This document shows positions 1 to 7,967 of a stretch of DNA of 15,908 bases, piece by piece (position 1 is the first letter of the stretch; the number at the start of each line of letters is the position of its first letter). Source of the DNA: Irineochytrium annulatum (Eukaryota > Chytridiomycota > Chytridiomycetes > Chytridiales > Chytridiaceae); assembly GCA_027600665.1 (NCBI GenBank), contig JADGJL010000669.1, forward strand, positions 1 to 15,908, given 5' to 3'. The notes under the pieces are model-generated. The model was given only the letters and a program-made list of their open reading frames with translations. It was not told where the DNA came from and ran no database searches. A program made the translations under genes and the position numbers.

Positions 1-376
1 CATTAACCCCCGGCCCACTCCCCGGTGCTGCCCCCGCACCGCCTGTCCCATTCGCCATGCCGTTCGTCATCCCATTTGCGGCCGCAGCCGCAGCCGCACC
101 GCCGGCCAGGGGGGTCGGACCAGCATGGCTGGCAGCTACAGTTGACGAGGCGAGGACGGCTGCCGCCGACTGCGGGTACGAGTATCGCTGCAGTTGCTCC
201 CGGAATGGCTTGCAGAAGTAGAGTGCCTGGAGGACGGAGTTGCAATAGCAGGTATTGCCGAAGTTCTCCATGCCAAAGTAGCGCTCGTTGCCCGGCCCGC
301 TGTTGATCAGGTCCGTCCCGCTGACGGGCTTGCCGCCGCCGCTATTCCCCATCCCGATCCATCTCAGGAACGACAT
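1..376 (-). CDS. creB: Ubiquitin carboxyl-terminal hydrolase, CreB/USP12/USP46 family (N-terminal part, cut by window edge)
   Basis: A cysteine protease that removes ubiquitin from proteins. CreB in filamentous fungi acts in carbon catabolite repression, and the animal relatives USP12/46 work with WD40 partners. The reading frame starts at the ATG at 374-376 and stays open to base 1, giving 125 residues with no visible intron. Residues 31-47 read [17 protein letters not shown], the USP Cys-box, so the catalytic cysteine is C43; the following VLQALYFC and KPFRE match the CreB/USP12 subfamily. The first 30 residues are a Gly/Ser-rich leader. After about residue 65 there is an Ala/Gly/Asn-rich insert in place of folded sequence, including a run of Ala coded by GC-rich triplets at 79-100. 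Low-complexity inserts after the Cys-box are plausible for fungal members. The His and Asp boxes lie outside the window. Family call is firm; the symbol is by homology. Confidence 0.88.
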   Translation of the reverse strand, partial: MSFLRWIGMGNSGGGKPVSGTDLINSGPGNERYFGMENFGNTCYCNSVLQALYFCKPFREQLQRYSYPQSAAAVLASSTVAASHAGPTPLAGGAAAAAAANGMTNGMANGTGGAGAAPGSGPGVN

Positions 377-565
377 CGCGCTAGCTGGTCGGCACGATCG
401 TGGGTTTCCGAGCCGAGCTCCTCGCCGACTCGATTGAGACGCCGATTTTGACGGACAGTGTCATGCACTCAATCTGTTAAGTACCTACTGCATTGGGCAT
501 CTTAACTTGTTAATACGGATATCACCAAGTAGTTCCCCATTAAAACGTTCAACAGCGTTAAGCGC
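377..565. other. Spacer between the pus1 stop and the creB-like start
   Basis: About 190 bases that must hold the 3' end of pus1 and the promoter of the creB-like gene, both on the minus strand. No clear TATA box, repeat or RNA gene is visible. Confidence 0.4.
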
Positions 566-2197
566 TCAAAGGTCCTTTTCCACCACTTCTCCCTCATCAA
601 TTCTCCCTTCCGAATTCAGAAATCGAGAAAACACCGCCCCATGGCCATCAACGAAGCGTATCCAGTCGCCAAATCTGTGTTCCTCGTAAGAACAGCGTCT
701 CCCTTCAACGAGAAAACTTACACCATATCGCGAACCTCTTCCTCGACAAGCTTCGAGTAAATCCACTCTTCGATGAACGCGTCCATTGCTTCCTGTATAC
801 GACATTAGAAACTAGCAAGTCTCCAAGAGCATCATTTGTACCTTGCATGAATCAAAATCGATGTCGGGTCGTCCATCTTTTTTGCCAAACTTTTTGTTGT
901 AAGCCGCGAAAGTGGGCTAAGCACCATCAATAGCGATAGAATGACCAGCCTGCCTACATTCCGCAAGAATAGCCCAAGCGCCGGCGCTTTCGGGATGTTG
1001 ATCTTGTTGCTTTCAAAGCATTTAGGGATCAGAACCGGTGGTGTCCGCGTTCGAACCATCAAAATCACCAGGCCTAATCCTCAATTAACGCTATGGTCTG
1101 AGCGCAGCTGACTTACCGACCATTTTCCTGATTTGATGGAGCATAAACGACTGTCCGAGCACCTGCAACCGAAGCCATTCTATCCCACCTCGCATCAACG
1201 GGTCCGAGCACTTAAATACATCAGTGTCAAAAGGACGCAAATCCACCTACCGTAAATGACTTGATGAATCTCTTGGCGCTATTGGCCTTGTATTCACAGC
1301 CGACCGTGAAATTATGAAAGTTGATCGTGCCCTCGTATGCCTTCAAGCAAGCCCTTACACGCTCGAGATCGTCCTGGCTAATGCGATATGCCTCGCGATC
1401 CACCGTCTTCTTCCGAGACTCGTCCTCCTCACGCACGGCAGAATTGGCGTAGACATCAGTAGGGGCGAAGAAGCCGAGAGCGTACGAAGGCAGCATGTAT
1501 TCGTACAGGCGCGCGTCACAGAGGTTCTTTGGATTGAACGAGTTCGTCACCCGTAGGAGTGCTTGACAAAGAAAAAAGGTTAAGCGCAATGCGGGCTGCA
1601 AGTGAACGAACTATAGGCGCGGATCTGTGGCGGCAGGTGCTCGTTGATCTTCTCTAGCGCGTTCGGAATCACCATCATGTTGAGCGAGACGACCTGCCCC
1701 GCCGCATGAACGCCTTTGTCCGTTCGCGCGCACCGGGCAAAGCCCACCTGTAACACTTTACTTTCACACCAAAGGATGAGTTTTGCATACCTTTGCGGGC
1801 TCCATCGCGTTGTCGGCCGACACAACACCGGCGGCAGCAAACGCTTTGTGAAGCTCCAGCTCTATTGATTTCGCGTTCGGGTTCCTTCCGGCTGGTGAGT
1901 ACAGCCTCGTATAAATGATCATCCCTACATTTGCATACCCGAGTATCCAGTCCCACAGTAGCCCAACAATATGGCTATCTTTCTCTTCGGCGCTTTCACG
2001 GCGGGGACGGGTAAGGCCGTTTGAACTGCGGGTAGGGCCGACGGCGCGGCATCCGCCGACGCGGGAGGAACATTGGCCGTCGCGCGACGCCTCTTGTTAG
2101 ATGCATCGTTGTCCTCGTCGGCGACGCCACGTTTTCGGTCACCCTCCACCTCAGCTGACGGTTCGACCTCAACCTTACTTGGTAGTCCACCCTCCAT
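566..2197 (-). CDS. pus1: tRNA pseudouridine synthase Pus1 (TruA family), nine exons
   Basis: Converts uridine to pseudouridine in tRNAs and some other RNAs; Pus1 is nuclear and, in some species, mitochondrial. Exons on the minus strand: 1929-2197, 1791-1884, 1612-1747, 1251-1561, 1117-1210, 958-1073, 842-916, 722-792 and 566-674. They total 1275 nt, or 424 aa plus TGA. Residues 1-70 are disordered and basic (NKRRR, a likely nuclear signal). The TruA fold starts at [20 protein letters not shown]131 in [16 protein letters not shown] is the catalytic aspartate. Later family blocks are [46 protein letters not shown] and [16 protein letters not shown]. The start is the first ATG after an in-frame TAA. 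Introns are 40-50 nt; the one at 1562-1611 has a weak donor, GTTCGT. The last intron (675-721) adds a C-terminal [11 protein letters not shown] segment; without it translation stops at TAA 718-720. Confidence 0.95.
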
Positions 2198-2425
2198 TTA
2201 TATATAAGTTTGACGTACATTCAAGCCTCTTTCCACAGCGGTCAGGATAAGCGGCCCATACGCTGTGATGGCCTTCAGGCCTCGTAAACTACATCACCTG
2301 GTACGCTTTAGGTTGAAAGGTTCCACTGCTGCGCTCAAAACCGGCGAAGACCGAACAATGAATCGCGTGCGCCCGATTTTACCAGCCGCGTCGCCAATCC
2401 ATCGTACACCAGCGCAGCACTCGCA
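2198..2425. promoter_or_regulatory. Divergent intergenic promoter region
   Basis: This spacer separates two genes read outward, pus1 (-) and the acidic repeat protein (+), so it should hold both promoters. It is only about 70 bp if the plus gene starts at the ATG at 2268. An AT-rich TATATATAA stretch lies at about 2198-2207, directly against the pus1 ATG, too close to serve as a normal TATA box for that gene. Apart from the ATG 2268 frame, I see no other defined element. Confidence 0.4.
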
Positions 2426-3957
2426 ATGACCATCGTACCATCCGTCTCGGGAATCGCTGACGATGCCGCCTCCACCCAGCGAGCAACGGACGCCAGTTCG
2501 GACGACCTTCCCCTCGCGACGACTTCCACCACTATGCGGAAGCTTCGGCGAATGTCTTCGGGGCCGGATGGGTGCGAAGAGAAGATCGCAACGCCAAACG
2601 AGCCGCAGAAACCGGCTGTCTCAACGGAGACCTTGGACGACGCCCCCTTAACATCGGTATCCACAACGCTCAAGATGTTGAAACGGTCGTCTGTCGGTGA
2701 GCTGGCGAGTACGAAAGAGCAGGACCTCGCTAAGAAAATGTTACAGTTGCTGGGCAGCTGTGTGAGGAGCCAGATGACGATGAGGAGCGCCTGAGCGTGA
2801 CGGCGCGGCGGAGTAGGCGGTCGCGGTCTGCGAGCGTGACGCGGCGAAAGGATTCACATGATGGGGGAAACGGGGCCGTGGGCGGGATGGAGCAGGAGAA
2901 TGATGATGACGACACGCCGTTATCGTCGTTAAGGCCCTCGATTGTCCGGCCACCACCTTTGCGGCGATCCGTCGCTGGGATGAGGCCCTCTGTAACGGAA
3001 AGGATAGAGGAACTGGACTCGGAGGGCGTGTTGCGCAGACAGGCGAGCGTAGACGACGACGAGGTGCCTTTAAATGCTCGGATATCGACAAGCCGAGTAT
3101 CGAGACCAACAAGTGTTGTAGGAGACATCGTTACCGAGCCGATTGGGAGCGAGGGCGCGCACGGGCACAGGACGGAGAGAAGGCCATTGAGTGTCACCAT
3201 ACTAAAGCGGGCAGAACCCGAGGACGACGATGAGACGCCACTATCAGTAACATACACGCGTGCCTCAGTGTCCGGCAAAGCGCCGTGTCTCGGGGACTCA
3301 CCGGGAAGGGTTTCGGAGACCGCAGCGCACCGGCCACGCTCAGCCCGCTCCTTCAGCGAGACTGAGCGGCCGTCGTCGGCGGCGGTAGCAACCCCGGCAG
3401 GTAGCCAAGGCCGACCGCAGAAGAAGCGCAGCAATAGCATGAGCCAGACTTCCGTGCCTGGTATCTCATCAACCTCCTCTGCTGCGCCGCAGGCGCCTTG
3501 CACCAGCGCGACATCCATGACTAGCTTTGCGTCGTCATTTGGGACGACAGGAACGACGCCTGCGCGGTCGATTGCCGGGTCTGCCACGTCAATTTTAACG
3601 AGTGCGTCGGCTTCGGAGGCTATTAGGGACCCGGCCGTGCGAATGCTAGCCGTGTCCGTCACGAAGATTGTGCTTTCCAGGCTCGAGCCTTGGATGCAGG
3701 GGACTCAACGGGATATTCGGGAGCTCGAGCGGCGAATGATACGCGTCGAGGCTAAGGCAGCTATTATCCACACGGCGCTAAGTGATCCAGGTCAGGACCA
3801 AATTCAATATATTGCAAATTTCGTAGTAATCAACTTTTCAATCGGCGGAACGACAGAATGGGCGAAACATGCTAGGAAAGTGGTCCCAGATATATACAAG
3901 ACCGTTAAGAAGACACCGGCGGTTCCCGAAAATCTGCTGGCTGGGAGGCCCAAGTAG
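2426..3957 (+). CDS. Unrecognised low-complexity protein with repeated acidic DDDxPL-type motifs; two exons or more
   Basis: Exons 2426-2696 and 2747-3957, joined by a 50-nt intron (GTGAGC...TTACAG, phase 1). Splicing fuses the frame ending KRSSV to VAGQLCEEPDDDEERLSV; without it the first frame stops at 2792. The predicted 493-aa protein is Ser/Arg/Asp-rich and mostly disordered. Acidic motifs recur: LDDAPLTSV, EPDDDEERLSV, DDDDTPLSSL, DDDEVPLNA and DDDETPLSV, each followed by basic or Ser-rich sequence. The last ~110 residues look folded and helical, including the charged heptad-like stretch QRDIRELERRMIRVEAKA, a possible coiled coil. No signal peptide or membrane segment is seen. The start is uncertain: the frame is open upstream to 2312 without an ATG, and an exon starting at ATG 2268 could splice in. 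An in-frame 36-nt GT...AG segment at 3791-3826 may or may not be an intron. Function unknown. Confidence 0.62.
2697..2746 (+). other. Intron in the acidic repeat gene
   Basis: GTGAGC donor and GTTACAG acceptor, 50 nt, phase 1. It removes a TAA at 2731-2733 that would interrupt the downstream frame, and it keeps an acidic motif in frame. Confidence 0.75.
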
Positions 3958-4019
3958 CAGGAGCAATAGGTTTTGCAATGTTGATCATATCGGTCACGGA
4001 CTCTCTGTTTTTAATGGAC

Positions 4020-4025
4020 AATAAA
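4020..4025 (+). terminator. Possible poly(A) signal AATAAA
   Basis: AATAAA 63 nt downstream of the TAG of the acidic repeat gene. The position suits a fungal polyadenylation signal, but such hexamers are loosely conserved in fungi. Confidence 0.4.
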
Positions 4026-4206
4026 CCACAAACTCATCAACATCAACATGAACAGCATATTCGCTATTTACAGTATACGTAATCTACAAGGGCCTTGTGC
4101 GCATGTCACCATTATAATATGCCCAATACTGCTAGCATCCTCGCAAAAGGTTTCAGCACAATGTCAATTGCCCGCTTCACTAGCTCCCAAAACGAACAAG
4201 CAACAA

Positions 4207-6441
4207 CTAACTATCATCCTCCATCTTTCCGTCAACCGGCGTATCGCCCAGACGTTTCATAAACTTCAAAAAGTCGTTCACCTCATACAGGCGTCTCGAG
4301 AAATCAACCAATGCCGCCTTCGCCAAGGTAGGCTTAAACAAACTTAACAACCCTCTCGCCTTTGCAACCGCTTCGACCTCCGGAGGATATGCGGCGGCGA
4401 GCCTCATGGCGCAGTCCTTCAAGCAAGCGCTCACAGTATCAAGCAAGGCCTCTGCGCATGCATCTGTTAGGTGCGGGTTCTGCAAGAAGCCGACACTGAT
4501 CAGACTCTCAACTTCGTTCCCGTCTTCCCCTGTCGGCTTCAAGTAGGACACCACTTCGCCGAACTCACGCATGCGGCGGACAGCCGCCCAGCCGGCCGAC
4601 TCCCTCGGCGGACGAAAGTACATGAGCGCGTGCACAAGGGAAAGGTACCGGTCTAAACCCGAGCACGTCGTGGCGGGAGGGAAGAGTCCGATGGGCCTGT
4701 CAAGGCGTAGAGCCTGCAGGAGAGCAACGGGGAAACAAGCCGCTGAGGCTAATGCATCCCAGATCTTTAAGTGCGCAGAGTTGTTGATTATTGACGGGAG
4801 GACGGCGGGGTGGTACAGAAGATAGGGCAACAGCGGCATCGGAGCGTCGCTGGGGTCACTATGGAAGCAACCCCATTCCTTAAGCTTAACCGCGTTAATA
4901 ACCGAATGCCTAAGGTCTAGCAGTGGCTTCCAAGTCGATTCCGAGTGGGGGCTCGGTGTCTTCGGCAAGACGAAGTGGCGACGGAGGAGGGTGGAAGAGG
5001 GCAACATGTAGAGCGATTGGGCGGCGACAAGGTACGACAGCTCGTGAATTGCAGTGTCCTCCGCTATATGTCTGAAATCCAACAACGAGATGAGAAAGTG
5101 ATACAAGCGGCGTCTTTAATTCACTCACGATTGATTAGCTCGTTTAAAGGAAAGTCTGTGCAAATCTATTGCACTTGAAAAGAAGTTCTCGTCGGTGGCT
5201 TCAATTCGAGCCGACGCGATAAACCAACCCATCAGCTTGACGAACTTCGGGCGTATCCACTCTGTTAACATCCTTTCAATATCGCCCGCCGCATCTTTGT
5301 AAAGAAGTACGGAATCGGCAAGGTCACTTTCTGCTGCATTCTCCTGTTAGCGCCAGGTCTAGCAATACCCCATCTTCAATACCTTCGCTCTTGACTTCAA
5401 AAACTGCTCTTACAAAGGCTGCACGCTTAAAGGTATGCGGCGGCAGGTTCTCGGCAGGCGGGGTATGGGTGTCCATCACCGGTCGCAACGGGACGGCCTT
5501 TGAGGATACTTCTGCATCGGCCAATGGTGGGCGAGCAAGATCCGCCCGTTTTACCGCCTTTTGGGGTGACTGTATCCGTCATTAGCCAATCTTTAATGCA
5601 ATTATTTCTACCAGGTCTTGCTCCGCTTGTACATCGAGTGCAGAGATATCATTGTCTCCGCGTCGTTTCATCGCAACAGTTCGCCCGATACTGCAGTCCA
5701 CCTTCGCGTCAAAAACTGGTGACGAGACCCCATATACAGTTGCAATCGATGCAGGTTTATGCTCGCTAGCGGAACCGAATGTCTCTTGCAGTTTTACGAA
5801 CGCAAGAGACCCATACTGAACCGATTCGTTCTCCGTCGGTGGGCCATCTTCGTCAATGACAACCAGGAGGTCGTGCTTAAGCGGGTCATCTTCCACAGAC
5901 CGAAAGTGCCCCGCTGATTCCTCTTGATCACTTTCGCCAGTTTTCTCGTCGACAAAAAAACCCATACTATCCACCGCCCTCGTCAACCCAGACTGGCCTA
6001 AGTATCCAGCTCTTGTCATCGGGTCCGCAATCGATTTTTAATAGCGTTCGACACGGCTTCGTAGGGTCCAAAGGTTCTATCCACCTCTAATGAGACAGAA
6101 CTCACATTTGACACCTATCAGTGCCCAGGAACGAACAGACCGTCCCGACAAGGGAAGCGCCCTTTCTCCGGGAAAGGTATTGTCACCCCCGCTGAGCGAC
6201 TGCATTTGTTACCTCTACTGTTATTAACCAGACACACTTGGTTAGCGCTGATTGCAAAGCGCCCTGTGGGATCAACTCCGACAACATACCGCCTCATGAA
6301 CACTCGGTCATGGCCACGCTGTCGCTGTTCGATAGGGACGACGTCACAACGACGAGGTACGCGAAGCCCGGTGTGGCTTCTCGTATCAGGGATGTGAAGC
6401 TCCTTCACGCGCACGTCCTCAAGGCCTTTGATCAATGACAC
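4207..6441 (-). CDS. Unrecognised multi-exon protein; 5' end unresolved
   Basis: I do not recognise a family. Supported exons: 6238-6441 (upstream limit uncertain), 6115-6199, 5975-6076, 5612-5922, 5414-5569, 5129-5343 and 4207-5071. They total 1938 nt, 645 codons plus TAG, all phases agreeing. Introns are 38, 38, 52, 42, 70 and 57 nt. The best are 5570-5611 (branch-like GGCTAATG before GATACAG) and 5072-5128 (GTGAGT...TTTCAG). The donor of 5344-5413 (GTAAGA) could be replaced by GTCAAG 18 nt later, and the 5923-5974 ends are weak. The N-terminal exons read GVDPTGRFAISANQ, then a Ser/Gly stretch. The middle is acidic (DDPLKHDLLVVIDEDGPP). The last ~350 residues look all-helical (for example ERMLTEWIRPKFVKLMGWF). 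No signal peptide or membrane segment is evident. A shorter model starting at ATG 6019 is possible. The frame at 6441 has no ATG, so earlier exons probably exist. Confidence 0.55.
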
Positions 6442-7011
6442 ACGGAGGGAGAGTCAAAACCCCTTTATCCTGCCATATGGTCACTGACGCTACAGTCCTT
6501 TTAGACTTCTCGTGTCATGCCCTTCATCCTTCGGCGACGCGTGGTGTGCCCCATCGCAACCCATAGCCCTGCTAAGGAGGAACTATGGGCGGGAGGTTCA
6601 ACACCTTCGACACCACCTTGAAGATATCTCTGCGCCGACACGACCTTCACAGCGGACGACGACGGCTCTACGGGCTTTAGTACCCTTACCCACCTACGTT
6701 CAACACTTACGAACTTACGTCAGAGCTACGGTTCCGCAGCTTAACAGGGAAGGGATCGCAACCAAGCTTCCAGTCCTGCTCTGACGGACCGGTAACCTGC
6801 GCCACTCACCAATCCGACGGACTCGGACTCGGGTTATCTGATCCGTCGGATAATCTGACTCGGACTGAAATAGGTCTCGGACGGAAAATTGGCAATCCAA
6901 GTCCGGATTTTTGGGCCAGATCGGACCGGATTTCGGACTTGGTCCAATCTGTGAACACTACAAACGCCTGCGTCAAAGGTCCTCAGGGACTCTGCCGCGG
7001 TACATCAATTT
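6442..7011. other. Stretch without a confirmed gene, holding possible upstream exon and repeat
   Basis: On the minus strand a frame is open over 6504-6719 (72 codons, no ATG at its head, closed by TAA 6501-6503). Its translation is coding-like (for example AVKVVSAQRYLQGGVEGVEP) and it lies just upstream of the unrecognised gene, so it may be one of its exons, but I could not find a splice path I trust. Four GTAAG or GTAGG motifs cluster at about 6661-6720 on that strand. From 6800 the sequence turns into a CGGACT-rich repeat. Confidence 0.4.
6805..6945. repeat. Degenerate CGGACT-rich short repeat
   Basis: The hexamer CGGACT occurs at 6818-6823, 6824-6829, 6861-6866 and 6934-6939. Near-copies lie between them (CGGACG, CGGACC, TCCGGAT, GTCCGGAT), together with the inverted word ATCCGTCGGAT at 6841-6851. 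Spacing is irregular, so this is a decayed or low-complexity array and not a clean tandem repeat. It ends shortly before the first recognisable catalase codons. Confidence 0.55.
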
Positions 7012-7830
7012 AAGATCCGCTCGAAGCCCTTCAACCACTAACTCGCAGCCTCCCCTCGTGCAGCAGAACATTGCTATGGGCATCGTTTCCAATCTTTTAA
7101 ACGTCAAGACCTCCAAGATCATCCAGCGCGCCATCGAGAACTTCAACCGCGTCGACCACAAGCTTGCCGTTACCAACTCGGAGGCCTCGGCCTCACACCA
7201 CCCTATGATGACAAGCATCACCCGAATACGGATCGCACAAGTGCATTCCTTAGCAGCATTCTTTATCAACCAACAACACCATTGCTGGCTATCGTATCGC
7301 CGTCCTGAACAGTGATGCCTCGGACGTTGACGCCACCGCTGTGATGGCCTTCAAATAGACTTTGATGGACTCAAGCGCCGTCGTGGAGGTCGTCGCGCCA
7401 AATGTCGGGCCCTTGAGGAAGACGGGCATCATGACGGTGGACAGGCCCTTCATGGGAGCTGGCCCCATGCAGGTAAGTGCGCTCTTCCGTCTTGTATGCT
7501 TGTATATATTGACTCCTTTTCACTCTTTGCAGTTCGACGCTGTCTTCATCGCATCGGGTGAGATGAACGCGAAGAAGCTGAAGAGCCTCGGTGCGGCCAG
7601 GCGTATCATCGAGCTAGCATTCCTGTTCCGCAAGACCATTGTTGCCTACGGAGAGGATGTTGATATGTAGCACCCCACAAGCATTGGGCAGGCTGAGGGC
7701 TTCAAAGCTCCAAGCCTGAGCAGGTGGAGAACTGGTACGGGGTTGTGATGGGTGGGAAGAACAAGGCGGTGATGACTGGGGAGAAATTCGTTGAGGTGTG
7801 GTACTACTTCAGGCACTACAATAGGCCTGA
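7012..7830 (+). pseudogene. Catalase (large-subunit type) pseudogene, C-terminal part only
   Basis: Catalase breaks down hydrogen peroxide; large-subunit forms carry an extra C-terminal DJ-1/PfpI-like domain. Only the end of such a gene remains. Segments in order but in different frames: IRSKPFNH-like at about 7012, then GIVSNLLNVKTSKIIQRAIE and NRVDHKLA (frame of 7076), a short shifted stretch LGLTPPYDDKHHPNTD (from 7177), NNTIAGYRIAVLNSDASD (frame of 7287), VVEVVAPNVGPLRKTG, FDAVFIASGEMNAKKLKSLG and KTIVAYGEDVDM. A further shift gives WYGVVMGGKNKAVMTGEKFVEV (7712-7830). An in-frame TAG interrupts at 7356-7358 (after VMAFK), another at 7668, and at least three frameshifts are needed. The heme domain is not visible upstream. 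A normal-looking intron remains at 7473-7532, so this is not a retrocopy. It is convergent with the phosphatase gene. Confidence 0.85.
7473..7532 (+). other. Retained intron inside the catalase pseudogene
   Basis: GTAAGT donor, pyrimidine-rich CTCCTTTTCACTCTTTGCAG acceptor, 60 nt. It divides GPMQ from FDAVFIASGE, a continuous catalase segment. The length is a multiple of three with no stop, so the frame reads through it. Confidence 0.8.
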
Positions 7831-7967
7831 ATCGGGTTCGGTTTTGTTCGTTTCCCTTTTGGCCTCCCGGTCATAGTAAATGGCCTGTTTATAGTATGAT
7901 TCAGTCTGTATATGATAAATTATCATGTATTACTAGTGGAGAGCGAGGCGAAGCGACGAACAGTCCT
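7831..7967. other. Convergent 3' spacer
   Basis: AT-richer sequence between the end of the catalase relic (+) and the stop of the phosphatase gene (-). No gene is seen; it likely holds the phosphatase 3' UTR. Confidence 0.4.

Noticed and set aside
2198..2207. TATA box for pus1
   Set aside because: It touches the start codon, leaving no room for a transcription start and leader.
2730..3662. 310-aa minus-strand open frame opposite the acidic repeat gene
   Set aside because: Antisense shadow in GC-rich DNA. The plus frame carries the recurring acidic motifs and a splice-supported join.
3791..3826. 36-nt intron in the acidic repeat gene
   Set aside because: It has GT...AG ends, but it is shorter than any supported intron here, and leaving it in keeps the frame open.
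5612..6019. ATG 6019 as the certain start of the unrecognised gene
   Set aside because: Possible, but it ignores coding-like exons further upstream that splice in phase, so I kept it only as an alternative.
7362..7670. A stand-alone 102-aa DJ-1/PfpI-like gene
   Set aside because: The same family continues upstream of the TAG at 7356 and downstream in other frames, so this is one piece of a broken catalase and not a separate gene.
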